A stretch of DNA of 54,332 nt from Branchiostoma floridae (GCF_000003815.2 NC_049995.1:17971693-18026024); one strand, 5' to 3'. Counted from the first letter of the stretch, positions 22,990 to 35,116 are shown. Translations and numbers: made by a program. Notes: generated by a model not told the origin, from the letters alone.

Positions 22990-25900
22990 AGTGTGTGTAT
23001 GTGTGTGTGTGTGAGTGTGTGTGTGTGTGTTTGAGTGTGTGTGTGTGTGTGTGTGTGAGTGTGTTTTACTCTGTGTTTGTGAGTGTGTGTAGCCTCAGAC
23101 TGCAGACTTTAAGGGTGTTTAAAGTTGTGTGTGTTCAGAGAGGAGATGACTACCCTCAACCTTCAGAGTCTCGGAAGAGTAAATAAGGTTAGTCCCAGAC
23201 TTTTGGGACTGATTAGATCTGTGTGTTATTGGTGACCATTCGAAGCCTCTTTATCAATGTTTCATTAAGCAGCTCCTAAATAAGAACCCAGTGAGGAAGA
23301 AAACATACGTACAAGGGAAGGGGGGTTGAACACAGTGATCTATGCACATAAAACATGATGAAGGACCAGGTATCTTGCGCAGGTGTCTATGTTAACGACG
23401 GCACTCAAAGTCTACTAAACTGGTAGTTTTGATTTCAAACATTATTGACGCCGTGAAAGTTGAACATTCCGGCTAATAATGCACCACTTGTTTCAGTTGA
23501 AGTTCGACAGTTTTGCCCAGCCGCCTACGTTCCTCGATGATGAGATAAACAAATAAAATAGTCATGATACTAATATTACAAAACTCCAGTTGGATATAGT
23601 CTCGTTGGGTTTGCGGTTGAACAGTTTTGCCAAGCCTCCTACGTTTCCGTGAGGAGGCGTTTAACAGATAAAATAGTAATGACAATAATACACATGAAGT
23701 ATTACTCCTGCTGGATATAGCTTTGTTGGGTTTAATGTCGAACAAAACTGAGTTTAAGGTTGAACAGTTCTGCCCAACCTCCCACGTTTCCGTGATGAGC
23801 GATAAACAGTTCTTGTCCAGGACATCCGATGTGGCGACAGTTGCGTGAGCGGAGGCGAGGTCACGTGAGCGGAGGCGATGTCAGGCCGGCGCACAGGAAG
23901 GCATGAATCACTCGTCTCCATGGCAGGCCTGTCAACTGGATAATAAAAAAAAGAGAAGAATTTGGCCAAATAGTGACAAACAAGTTACTATGGGTTTCCA
24001 GTCAGTCTTCAGCAGTCTATTCAGCCGATCAGTTCACTCCTAAGCCAGTTTAATAACTCCTACTAGACTTTTATTCCTAACTTGGCCAGATTCCCGTAGT
24101 ACTACTAGTATTCGGCCAGTCGGGAGTCCGGTAGAGACCAATGAATCACCGCTGCCTCCGGTCGGCATGTTTCCTACTACAGGCTGACAGAAACCGGCCC
24201 GATCTGGGTAAACACAAACGCTGGGTATCCTGGGGACGACGCACACCTGTCCGGGGCAACCTAGGGACGAGTTGGCTGTAAAGGGCGTTCTGTGGACGAG
24301 ATGTATCCAGTTTGATCTGGGAACGAGAGGCTATTAGGACAGAGTGAATGTTTGGGATTCCTTTGAGTAAAGCCTCCAGCTTCTCGAAATATGCCACCAC
24401 CAAGCATTTTTACTAAATTGTCTCTTGCAGATTTTATAGAGCCATTTTGCAGCGTTCAACTGGCCTTTCTACGGGGGTGCGGGGATCGTATAATTCGGCA
24501 AAAAGAAATTGGAAAATGGCCAGAGGAGTCAGTCCACGTTTAGGTTTATGTTTCCGCTGCGCGGTCGGCCAACTCCTCTCGTAGCAAAACTCACCTTTAT
24601 TCTCCCTATAACAGCCAGCGTAGTCAGTTTGATAGAGATTAACCATTTCGTGCTGTGATGCGACTGTTACGATAGACAGGTGCCACTTCCGTGCAGCTCC
24701 TGTAGAAGTTACGATGATTGACATTCGGTTTAGTCTGGCCGTGACTGGCAAATATGATTGACAATTACCCTCGCGCTTCCCACGACTGACAGTTTTGATT
24801 GACAGATGTGATTGACAGCTCCCCTCGCCCCTTCTGTGATTGACAAATATGATTGACAGTCTATCACGTCTTCAATGAGTGATTTCGGGGTTGACAGTTA
24901 CCCTTTTATGCAGTGATTAACAGTTACCCCGACAATCGTGATGAAAGCTCCTCCCACCCTCTATGATTGACAGTTATCATTGACAGTTATGTTGACATCT
25001 ATGATAAACAGCTATGATTGACAGCTATGACTGACAGCTATGATTGACAGTTACGATTGACAGCCCGTCCGTCCCGCGCGCGCTAAGCCGGACCATGCGG
25101 GACACATTTTTCCGTTATCAGCCAGCGCACTGACGTTGACATGTATGATTGACAGTTATGATTGATTGACAGTTATGACTGACAGCTATGATTGACAGCC
25201 CGTCCGTCCCGTGCGGTGCAGAAGGCCACACGCGCGGCGCTAAGCCGGACCATGTGGGACACATATTTGTGTTATCAGCCTTTGCGCTGACGGTGACATG
25301 TATGACTGACAGTTGTGATTAACTGCTATGATTGACAGCTATGGTTGACAGTTATGATTGACAGCTATGATTGACAGCTATGATTGACAGCTATGATTGA
25401 CAGCTATGACTGACAGCCCGTCCGTCCCGTGCGGTGCTGAAGGCCACACACGCGCGCTAAGCAGGACCATGTGGGACACATATTTGTGTTATCTGCCAGC
25501 CTGCTGACAGTGACATGTATGATTGACGGCTATGATTGACAGCTATGATTGACAGCCCGTCCGTCCCGTGCGGTGCAGAAGGCCACACGCGCGGCGCTAA
25601 GCCGGACCATGTGGGACACATTTTTCCGTTATCAGCCAGCGCGCTGACGGTGACATGTATGACTGACAGCAATGATTGACAGTTATGACTGACGGCTATG
25701 ATTGACAGCTATGACTGACAGCCCGTCCGTCCCGTGCGGTGCTGAAGGCCACACGCGCGCGCTAAGCCGGACCATGTGGGACACATATTTCCGTTATCAG
25801 GCTTTGCGCTGACGGACGTGCGAAGCGACAGGCCCTGGCACGGGCCCTGATACCGCGCGTGTTTGGGATGTCTGGCCGCCATGTTCGGCCCCCGGGAGAA

Positions 25901-27671
25901 AACTCAGACCGTGACCTCAACTTGACCTGCTCTTGACATCGCCATGGTAACGGGGATAATTGGGTTTTCCTCTCCTGATACGTGCCAGGTAACGCCGCAG
26001 GTGTTGGGTCAGACTGCTCGCCTGTCGCTACAATGTACCGAGTTATACGTACAACTTGTTCAACATCAATAATCCAGAACGCGCAAAGTATACTATTACT
26101 CACATGACTGAATCTGACTCATGGCTCTAATATTTGTTTGTTTGTTTGTTTGTTTGTCGCAGGTGTGGGTGTGATGAAGCGCCCCCTGTCGCCCCTGGCA
26201 GACGGCCACCCCGCCGCGTGCCCGGAGGTCCTGGTGCCGACGCCGCTGCCGCCCGCCCGCCCCGACGCGCCGTTCCATCCGCTCCCGGTCATGGCGTCGC
26301 CGCTCCGCATGCTGCCGCTCCCGGTCCCACCTCACCTCCTGCCGTGCGGCCTGTGGTGCGGCTCCCCGCCGCCGGACGCCCTCCTCCCGCCCAGGTTCCC
26401 GTTCCTCAGCACCCCCCTGCCGCTCGGCATGGCCGCCTTCTCGCCGTACCCCCCTCCCCCGCTGTCCGTCCCCGTACCGAAGCTTTCCCCAGACGTGGGC
26501 GGCGGGGAGAGCAGGGGCAAGCCGAGGTTCGACTTCGCCAACCTCGCTAAAGCTGTGACGGAGGAGGACACCAGCAGCACCCGGCAGCTGTTCCACGGGC
26601 TCGGCTTCCCCGCACCGCACCGCCAGCACATCCCCGGCGGCTACACCTCCGCCTTCGTGCCGAAGGTGGACCGCAGGTCAGGCCGAGGCCGCCTCCCGTC
26701 CCGAGCCAAGAAGGAGTTCATCTGCCGGTTCTGCGGGCGGCACTTCACCAAGTCGTACAACCTGCTGATCCACGAGCGCACCCACACGGACGAGCGGCCC
26801 TACTCCTGCGACATCTGCCACAAGGCTTTCCGGAGGCAAGACCATCTCAGGGACCACAAGTAAGTAAACAAACAAACAAACAAACAAGCAAACAAAGTTC
26901 ACAAGGCAGAGAGGATCACCTCATGGACCAGAAGTAAGTGCTACAGACAAACGAACATTTCCCTGATAATGGTCAAAAAATATTTTCATCCGTCGATGAA
27001 GACGTTCAGGCAATAGAATACTGACATCGGATAAAGTCTGGACAAGTTTCCAAATTCTACCCAGATGCTTGATTAATTGTAAGTGTTCCCTTAACGTCTT
27101 CATATCCGTCTGTCTACTTACTTCAGGTTCTTGAGGGAGGCTTTGGTTGTGTGGCCTTCTTGTTTTGTTTCTCTTTTATCTAGAACTGTTTCCTCGTTTT
27201 CCCAGACCTCTATAACAATTCCAAGGAGGGCTTCTCCTGTGTTCAAGTGCAGTGAGTGCGGGAAGGGTTTCTGCCAGTCCTGTACTCTATTTGTTTGTTT
27301 GTTTACACCTTTATTTACCGTTCCACAGGTACATCCATTCCAAGGAGAAGCCGTTTAAGTGCAGTGAGTGCGGGAAGGGTTTCTGCCAGTCCCGAACTCT
27401 GGCCGTGCACAGGACGCTCCACCTGCAGGAGTCCCCCCACAAGTGTCCCACCTGCGGCCGCACCTTCAACCAGCGCAGCAACCTGAAGACTCACCTGCTG
27501 ACGCACACGGACATCAAGCCGTACCAGTGCGCCAACTGCGGCAAGGTGTTCCGCCGGAACTGCGACCTGCGCAGGCACAGCCTCACGCACTGCGAGGAGA
27601 CCGAGGGGGAGGCCGTGGGGTCACCTGGGGACAATGACGTCAGGTCCACTCCCAGTCCCATCCAACAGTGA
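17459..27671 (+). CDS. Osr: Odd-skipped-related zinc-finger transcription factor, gene A
   Basis: Nuclear C2H2 factor of the Odd-skipped family, which patterns mesoderm, kidney and gut in other animals. Exons 17459-17522 (candidate), 26163-26859 and 27329-27671 join in frame (phases 1 and 2) to 367 residues. Order: SNAG-like [11 protein letters not shown]; Pro-rich segment (about 26-135); the conserved [10 protein letters not shown] block near 142-149, also present in vertebrate OSR1/2; then five fingers, C209/C212/H225/H229, C237/C240/H253/H257, C265/C268/H281/H285, C293/C296/H309/H313 and C321/C324/H337/H341. Five fingers match the long OSR2 form, not three-finger OSR1. A 26-residue tail follows. 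If exon 1 is wrong, translation could start at ATG 26174 (342 residues). A close paralogue lies 21 kb downstream. Confidence 0.9.
21150..21345 (+). mobile_element. Degraded LINE ORF2 C-terminus, possible
   Basis: One frame near 21225-21275 reads [15 protein letters not shown], resembling the '.RT..LWNSLP' end of LINE reverse transcriptases, without an open frame or recognisable 3' tail. Confidence 0.35.
22540..22885 (+). repeat. Minisatellite with gctgataacgaacc units
   Basis: Three copies (about 22549, 22646, 22827) of gctgataacgaacc.gaacgt followed by ggctggctggcgggg and variable gtgtgtgaaggggg runs. Confidence 0.8.
22932..23090 (+). repeat. (GT)n microsatellite
   Basis: Imperfect (GT)n of about 150 bp with gagt interruptions. 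Confidence 0.95.
24745..25815 (+). promoter_or_regulatory. TGATTGACAG array: candidate PBX-MEIS/PREP site cluster
   Basis: I count about 18 exact TGATTGACAG copies, all on the plus strand, plus a dozen or more one-base variants (TGACTGACAG, TGATTAACAG). They sit in a higher-order repeat with cccgtccgtcccg ... gctaagc.ggaccatg ... ttatcagcc blocks. TGATTGACAG is the established composite site of PBX with MEIS/PREP homeoproteins. It ends ~350 bp before Osr A exon 2. Function is inferred; minisatellite amplification alone could explain it. Confidence 0.65.
26163..26859 (+). CDS. Osr: Osr A coding exon 2
   Basis: Acceptor (tttg)n-tcgcag|GTGTGG and donor CACAA|GTAAGT. It encodes a Pro/Leu-rich region, the RFDFANLA block, the basic linker [13 protein letters not shown] and fingers 1 and 2 up to DHLRDHK. 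Very GC-rich. An in-frame ATG lies at 26174. Confidence 0.92.
26859..27328 (+). other. Osr A intron 2 with complementary tetranucleotide ends
   Basis: The donor runs straight into (aaac)n and the acceptor is preceded by (gttt)n, which are complementary in the pre-mRNA. The degraded exon-3 copy lies between the two. Confidence 0.75.
27225..27286 (+). pseudogene. Osr A decoy: degraded copy of the start of exon 3
   Basis: Repeats about 60 bp from the start of exon 3 (attccaaggag ... aagtgcagtgagtgcggg ... tctgccagtc) 95 bp upstream of the real acceptor. A pyrimidine tract and CCCAG precede it, but the joined reading frame from exon 2 is broken. The equivalent copy in Osr B is intact. Confidence 0.8.
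27329..27671 (+). CDS. Osr: Osr A coding exon 3
   Basis: Acceptor CGTTCCACAG|GTACATCC in phase 2. It encodes [11 protein letters not shown] (end of finger 2 and start of finger 3), fingers 3-5, and a tail ending [13 protein letters not shown], stop TGA. The tail lies inside the first unit of a 3' tandem repeat. AATAAA follows at 27718-27723. Confidence 0.92.
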
Positions 27672-28480
27672 CGATCGTTAGGGCAGACTCATGAGAAACT
27701 GAAACAGTAGAGATATAAATAAATGCATAAATGTCTGATTTGTAGAACTATGGAGAAGGAAGAGGCGCCAGGGGTCACCTGGGGACAATGACGTCAGGTC
27801 CACTCCTAGTCCCATCCAGCAACAGTGACGATCGTAAGGGCCGAAAAGTGAGGAACTTTGACAAGTTTAAAGCTAGATAATCTGATCTATAGAACTGTGA
27901 GAAGATCGACGAAGGGACAACGGGGTCACCTGCGGACAAAGATAGGTCCTAGCCCCATGCAATCACAATATCGTCAGGTCCACTCCGAGTCCCATCCAAC
28001 AACAGTGACGATCGTTAGAGGAGAAATTAGGAACTTTGAAGTTTTGAGATAAACTATCTGATCTATTGAACAGTGAGGAGATGGAAGAAGGAGAGGCCAG
28101 GGGGTCACCTGGGGACAATGATGCCAAATCGACTCCTGGTCCCATCCAACAACAGTGATGACGATCGCAAAGGCGATGACTTCACAAACTGTGCCTGACT
28201 CATCAGTAGAAATAAAAAAAAATTCTGATCCGTAGAACTGTGAGAAGAAGGAAGAGGTGACGGCTTCACCTGTTGACAATTGATGCCAGACCAGCTCCTG
28301 GTCCCTTACAACCGCAATGACGATCGTAAAGTCAGCAAAAAAAGTTAAGCTGACATCTGCAGTGATTAAAAAAGATGTCTAATCTGTAGAACTTCGGTGA
28401 GAAGAAGGACGAGACAACAGGCTCACCTGGGGACGAAGGTGCCAGATCAACTCCCAACCATCTCCAATAGCAATGACGCA
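27598..28480 (+). repeat. ~160-bp tandem repeat starting inside the Osr A coding sequence
   Basis: Six diverged units restart near 27600, 27757, 27910, 28085, 28250 and 28405 with ggggtcacctggggacaatg ... ccatccaacaacagtgacg. Unit 1 contains the last ~25 codons and stop of Osr A. The first two units hold full TGACGTCA palindromes. Confidence 0.85.
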
Positions 28481-30650
28481 AATGCAGCGAAATGAGACCC
28501 TGGACACCCTTCAGAACTTTTGTCCACTTTCTGTCCGATACAACTGCAATAACAAAACGGACAGAAAGGACAGAAAAGGTGTGGACATAGAAATAAAGAC
28601 TACAAACAGTCTCTGCGTTTCTGGAATGAAGATAATTAGCTCATGAATCTTGTTTGAAAACACCTGAAGGACCCTGAATGATCGATATCGCTTTCAAGAC
28701 TGAGGGTTTATTGTGCCGTGTATATATGTTACATTTATGTGTTAGGCAGACGTTTTTCCCTTCTCTGTTCGCATTAATTTGTTGCAATTAACCGTGGTGA
28801 TGGTTTGAAATGGAAGCATTTTCTGGGATGGTGATGCGTCCCTTGCCATAAAAAATAGATTTGTGGAAACCTGCACAATCGTAATTAGTATTGATTAGAT
28901 TTTATATAGAAATATGTTGTTGGAAAAAATGTGTACATTCCCAAGATGAAATGTTAAGATACTGAATATACAAACAATACATGTATGGTGCCAATGTCGT
29001 GTGTGTGGTGACTGTCCATTGTGCTTTCATTTCTTTATGCTGGGAAATTTTAACTCAGATATAAGTCTAACTTTATGCCTAAAGCTCCCACGTACATGGT
29101 CCGCCGAAATGACGAATGCAATCCCTTACAATGCGCCCGAGCTGAGGACACTGCTCACACCTATAGAGACCCCAAATATGATGGGACAGAGAGTGTGGAG
29201 TGGAGAAAGACAGAGAGATGGGGAGGTGGGGGTGGGGTTGTGGGTGGAGATGGAGAGAGAGATGGAGAGAGAGATGGAGAGAGAGAGATGGGGAGAGGGA
29301 CAAATAGAGGCAGGCAAACACTGGTTACACCTATAGTAGTATAGAGACCCCAAATATGATTGGACAGAGTGGAGAGAGACAGTGAGAGAGAGGGAGGGAA
29401 AGAGAGAGTCCGGAAGAGAGATGCAGAGAGGGAGAGAGAGACAAAGCATCCTGCTTTACCTTTCCCACAGGTGAGTTCAGGTGTCCCCAGCTTGACCTGC
29501 GGCGGGTTCAAAGCGGCCCGGACCGGCCGGTATTAGCGCTTACCGTTCCGCACACATGCTCCTGTATCGGGCCGATGTTGTTCGGGCCGCCGACGGAAAA
29601 TAAACCCGAAAAACACGCCAGAACCGGGCGGGGTCATCCCGCGGTCAGTGTGGCAAGGGGAAATGCTTACTTAACGTCTTAGTCTTACTGACACAGCAAA
29701 GAACAGAAGTACCTGGTAGCGGCTAAGATCTTAATCCGACAGAGCCACTCCTCCAGAACCTTTAAGATCCCGCCACGCTTGACGATAAAAGTGGGTCTGC
29801 ATGCTCTTTTCCGTAAGACAGTGGCAGCCGATTTGATTTTCCGTACTTCGTTAGGAAAGCCGTCTTATTGAGTTATTCACCTAATTTGTAGCGATGCGAC
29901 TAACTTTGGCAAATTTTAGCATTATTAGCAGGGTGTTCTCCTGATTTTTTTACAATAGCCTTGTCGGAACCCTGCATGCGGACACTCAAAAGAGCAAGGT
30001 AAACCTTGGGTATAAAGGTAAAACCTATTAGTTCCTTGTTCCAAACAAACATACAAACAAACAAACAAACAAGCATGATCCGTCTGCTACCGGTAAATAA
30101 AACTGTTAAACACCGGGTTCAATCTAAGGGCAGTGAGGGAGGAGGAAAGTTCTTACTCAGCATCTTAAGACTGACTAAGACGTCTTACTCAGCATCTCAA
30201 GACTAGCCAATACGTCTCCGTTCCAGGGCTAGATACATGGTCATTGTCCTCAATCAACAGACAATAGCTCAATAAACTTTTAACAAAACGTACATTATAT
30301 AGATATTAACACAGCATTTTTGTAAGTATTTCACCGTTTTCACATGTTCTGTGCTATAGAGCCTCTCAAGGTGTTGTTACCGACAAGTCGAGTTTCGCTC
30401 TTCACTGATGTGGGACTTTCTGATGAGAACTTGAAGTTACATAAAGACATTAAACATCTCTGTGAGTGATCATACCGTACTACATAGGGGAGCTTGCAGA
30501 TTACATTTACAAAGATGCTTAAAAGTGCTGGTTCGAAATCCTTTTTCTAATGTTGGGTCAACAAGTCCCAAAACTCTGTCCCATCGCATCTTCGCTGCTA
30601 TCATCATCAAGAGCAATACATTTGAAAGACGACCCTCATCATCAGAAGCC
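28481..30650. other. Intergenic: GA-rich duplication, no gene seen
   Basis: 29155-29450 is GA-rich with a repeated block (agagaccccaaatatgat.gg at ~29163 and ~29341). The remainder has no recognisable feature. Confidence 0.5.
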
Positions 30651-30660
30651 TTCCCAAGTA

Positions 30661-30831
30661 ATCTCCTGGCAGATTTACCAGTGGCATAAGATAGTATCAA
30701 AGCTGGCCAAGGAGTACAGCTGGCCAAAGGGAGTCATCAGCCATTGGTACCTTAATACACTCCTAGGCCGGCTTCACTCATCTGCCAGCTTTTGATACTA
30801 TCTTATACTACCGTAGGATCTGCTTGGAGAT
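30661..30831. mobile_element. MITE family C, copy 3
   Basis: Well-preserved palindrome: ATCTCCTGGCAGAT ... gataagatagtatcaaa-type arms ... ATCTGCTTGGAGAT, with flanking TA. Confidence 0.8.
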
Positions 30832-32682
30832 TATTCCCAAGTCTGTTCCTGCCTACTCCGGAGGTCACCTGTACCTGTAGGTTCAGGAGCCCGGGCATGA
30901 CCTTCAGGTGACCTTCCCAGCCATTGTCCTGCCCCCCTCCCCACCCACCCCCGTCACGCCCCGTCACCGCGGCAGGACAGCCGGTTTACTCACCCAATTA
31001 CCTGCCTGACAGCGTCCATCATGGCGGGTATACGGCAAACATTGCCGCCAAGCAGATGTGCCACGTTTTTCTCCATTCGTTTTGTAAGATCTCAACCGTC
31101 CAGCGGAACAGCACATATCTTGGGCCACAAAATTCTTAATGATAGGTAGTAGATGAATTTCTATGCAAAGTTGGGCAAAACATTACAATAAAGGCCTCCT
31201 TCGCAGACTTTGAGTGGGGCTAGCTTTAAGGGGGAGGGGGTGGGGTGGCGATTTTCTACGTTGGCCACTAGGTCCTCTTATGTCGGGAAAAGGATTTTGC
31301 TGAGGAAGAGAATTTGCTGTTAAGGCAGTTTTGTTTTGTCCCAACTCGTAATCATGCCTATTGTCCACTACAGCACGTTATATAAGAAAGGGAGTTGTTT
31401 ATGTCATCAGTAGGCGGGAAACCGGGCATGTCAGGTGCCAGGCGCCGCCGCTGACGTGTACAGAAAAGAGAACCTGTTACCTGGCGTGTCGGCCGAGCTG
31501 GGCCGCAAACAGAACCGTGTTTACCTTCTCCTGTCAGCGTTACGTCTTACCCACAGCGTTACGTCTCACACTCACATCACGCGTTCGGAAGGTGTTTACG
31601 TGAGTCAGAGTGGGGTGGAGTGGTCTTGTAGGGGAAGGAGAAAAAACTCGATGGTCAAAAGTAATGCAACAAAGTCTAGCCACCAATGCGATCGGAAGGA
31701 AATTTAGAGAGATCAAGACCGGAAGCCCTACCGCAGTACCATGAAAAGTCGGTAGGATAGGGGGGATCGATCTCAAAATTTCTTCATTATGCCAACGCGT
31801 GGTGATGTATCTATCCCCATTTTCTCGATTTATTTTGTCAACAAACGCACAGACAAGAAACCTGAAATAAGCCTGTGTCATATGCTTTATCTGGCCGAAA
31901 GCTGTCAATTTCGGTCTTGACTTCAACTTAAGTCGCATCAGTGTCAAATGGAAGGGATAGAATAATGCAAATTCGCAACACACGTAGTGCTTTCGAGGCA
32001 TTGGTCTGTCGTATTTCTATTTTGAAATGAAGAGGCAGTTAGGATGTGAGTCATCAGGAATGCACCTCTGGAAGTTCTTACTTGTGCGTATATCAAGTTG
32101 ATTTTATTTGGCGTAGGTGCATTTTTTTCGGTTCGATGAGAAGGCCTAGGCCGCACAGCGATGCTTGAAAATTATCAAAAGACCCCCTCCCCCCCTCCAA
32201 ACTTTCCCTAGGCCACCCAAAAGTCAATAAGCCACTCATGCAGACTTGAAAGACGCAGAATTAGAAGTGCCGCAGCGGCTAGACGGTGCTGCTTGATGGA
32301 TTGATATTACCAATTGTTTTTATAATTGCCATGTTTGTAGAATTTGCCATCGTCACATTCTTGCCCAATAAAGTTCCCTTAATTTTTCCCTATCTTAATC
32401 TTAAAACAACAGTTAAGACGCGAGTTAACAGGACCGGTAAGTTTAGCAATAGTCACACTGCCATGTATGTAGAAGTTGTCATCTTGCTCAATAAAGTTCC
32501 CTCAAGTTTTCCCTAATTTTGCTTCAAAACAGCCGTTATGACGTGAGCTAACAGGCCCGGTAAGTGGCACGGCCTGACTCCCCCATCGCCGCCGCTCGGC
32601 CTTGCCTGTCTCCCGGCGCTGACAGGTTATTACAGCCGGGAAGCAAATCTGTCAGCCCGCCTCAAACACCGCGTCGGTGTTG

Positions 32683-32804
32683 CTACTGTGGCCCCCATTC
32701 ACGCTCAGTCTCGCGTGACTTGGGCTACTGTGGCCCCCATTCACGCTCAGTCTCGCGTGACTTGGGCTACCGTGGCCCCTATTCACGCTCAGTCTCGCGT
32801 GACT
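32683..32804 (+). repeat. Tandem triplication, ~42-bp unit
   Basis: Three near-identical units of ctactgtggcccccattcac followed by gctcagtctcgcgtgactt. They create a spurious repetitive ORF. Confidence 0.9.
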
Positions 32805-34443
32805 CAAATAGCTCCCGGTTCTCCACGGGCCGTGAAAATGGGCTGCTCAACACCGCCGGTAAAATAAACACACTTGGCACAAGTGTCGGCCAGAGAGCCG
32901 TTTCAACAGCTCTTAGAAAAACAACAGCCTCTCACGGCGTGCCCCTGTTGGCACTGGTGGGGAACTCCTGGGACAAACATTTAGCTACTACGGGTCATTT
33001 TCTCCCCGAATTGAAGCAAAAATAACTCCCGTCCAAAAGCTGGCCTCCTTACAAATGGGCTACGGTAAATATTTTACCTGTAACTGCTATTTTGATAAAA
33101 TGAAGCAAAAGTAACCCCGGACGAATGTTACTTTTGAAGAGTAGTAGAAGCATTGATCAGAAGAACACCAGCGAAGAAAACCGTACTTGGATTAGCCTTG
33201 GACAAGTGCAGCATAGCAGCGAGACAAATGTCTTCACTGCGCTCTATGGATGCAACTGACCATGCCAATGGTAAGTCAGGCATGAAGGGCGGTTATTGGT
33301 TGGAAATTGGTTTTGGTCAATGTCAATGTCGTGACATGTGTGCCCCGATCTTCCGTTGCTTGAATAGTTGAACATGACAGCAGAACATGGTCGCCTTGTG
33401 ACCTACGATGTCGGGTTTGTAGTGGTACATGACCTTGTGACCGCTGACCTTCAACTGACAATGGAACATGGCGACTGGACGTATGACCTAGTCCCTCCGC
33501 TCTTGTGTGTTCCTGAGAATGCCCATTGACACTTGAACATGACCTTGTAACCCGCCACCCTCACCCTGAAGTGTGTCAGGTCATGATCCTTGGTGCCCTG
33601 TTGTTATAGAAGACTGCGCCCTTGACCTTGCCGCACCGTTCTCTGTCTGTCAGACGGCTCAGTCGGTAGTTGTGTTCCACGAACAGGTCCGCGGCGCGCC
33701 GGGGCTGCTGACGGCAGGCTGACGGGTGAGGTGCCGGCGGTGACGGGTGAGGTGCCGAGGCGCTGACGGGACCTGTCAGCCCGTGTTTGGGCGCTGTCAG
33801 TCAGGATTAGGGAGCGAGAAGGGGTCATCCAGAGGGGAGAAGGGCACCCAGGGGTCAGCCCAAGGGCACAGAGGGTCAAGAACCGCATCTACGGAATATA
33901 GCTTAGAACTTCAGGCTTCTACAGTAGGGTATAGCGGTGTCTTCCAGCAGGGCAGGTGACATAAGATCACACAAGGGGTACGGTAACAGGTCTGGGACTT
34001 CAAGATGCTATGTGAAGCTTAGAAGAGTCATACAGAAGGCACAAGGACGCAAAATCAGCTTCGACTGTACTTTATAGCCTAGAACCACAGAGATTTAAAG
34101 TGCGGGAGGTATTATTGGGTCAGAACTACTCCTGCTGCTGACAGCCTAGAACCGCAGGCTTCTAAACGGTGACGCTGTAGGGTCATTTCGGGCAGACACA
34201 GGGTAATGGAAACTACCCGAACTTTTTAGTTTCTTAGCTTGGTGACGAAACGCGTCCAAGCGTCTAAAAAACAAACAAAAAAACCTACCATGTCAACATG
34301 GCCATTTTTTCTGTTTGAGACTTTTGACATTTGTAGATGAAAGAAAGTCTTCATGTGCTGCCCTCAGACGACATAACAGTAGGGGCGAAATTGCAACTGC
34401 TGAGACCACCTGTTCATGCCGATATGTAAAGTTTGTTCTCCTT

Positions 34444-34549
34444 ATCTCCAAGCGGATTTACCGGTGGCATAAGACAAAAGATGGCCTCTTGTTCACTGCC
34501 TTTGCCCTGTTGATTCTGTGTGATGCCACTGGTATATCTACTTGGAGAT
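34444..34549. mobile_element. MITE family C, copy 4
   Basis: ATCTCCAAGCGGATTTACC at the left and tatatctacttggagat at the right, with tggcataagac/tgtgatgcca arms. Confidence 0.7.
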
Positions 34550-35029
34550 GATGTTCTCCCTCGCAAGGAAAACGCAGAACATGACATAACCGTAAACCCA
34601 ACTTCACACAACTTCTGCAGATGACGAGATGAATGTAGGGTTGCCGTCAACTCTCTACTAAAGCTTTGCTAAATTCAGGAAGGCAGTATCGGCTGCGTAA
34701 ACTATGTTTTCAACAAGATTCGACAGACTGCCTTCGTTTTTCGCTACATCCATATCGGATATAGTCACAATGCAAGACTGTTTCCAAGGCCTAAACTCGG
34801 GCCAACTCCTCGGCTTTACTACGGGTCAACATGTCGCCAACGAAATTCTACAGCAGGATCCCAGAAGTTAGATAGATATTATTGAGATCGACCCTTGAGT
34901 CTGGATCATGCACTGTACGGCCCCAGGTTCGCCGTAACCCGGGCCGGTTGATGGGGGAAAGCATCTTTGTCTTTTTCTGTCAGCTTCTGTCAGCTACGTA
35001 TCATCGCAATAAATAGCTGATAGAGAAAG

Positions 35030-35116
35030 ATAGCCTGGTTACCAAACCCCAGCCCGATCTCAAGTATCTATCGTACACAAAAGATATTTTGAGGTTGGGG
35101 TATGGTATCCAGGCTA
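35030..35116. mobile_element. Small palindromic repeat
   Basis: Inverted ends TAGCCTGGTTACCAAACCCC and ggggtatggtatccaggcta. Similar 'tagcctggatgccag' ends recur at 40360-40610 and 41613. Confidence 0.6.

Larger units (their letters stand above)
17523..26162. other. Osr A intron 1 (8.6 kb)
   Basis: Holds an X-box palindrome (19614-19627), a possible LINE relic (21150-21345), GC/GT minisatellites (22540-23090) and the TGATTGACAG array (24745-25815), and ends in (tttg)n. Otherwise unique-looking DNA without coding signal. Confidence 0.5.

Noticed and set aside
22594-23186. His/Thr/Pro and Val/Cys repetitive ORFs
   Set aside because: Products of GT/CA microsatellite and minisatellite DNA.
24980-25830. 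CRISPR-like array of regularly spaced short repeats
   Set aside because: Eukaryotic context; the TGATTGACAG units are closely packed without unique uniform spacers, so it is a minisatellite/motif cluster.
26096-26629. Long ORFs antisense to or shifted against Osr A exon 2
   Set aside because: GC-rich shadow frames of the real coding exon, with Arg/Ala/Gly-biased composition and no domain.
32564-33025. 153-residue ORF with a repeated HSRSVSRD pattern
   Set aside because: It is the translation of a 42-bp tandem triplication; no codon-level or family support.
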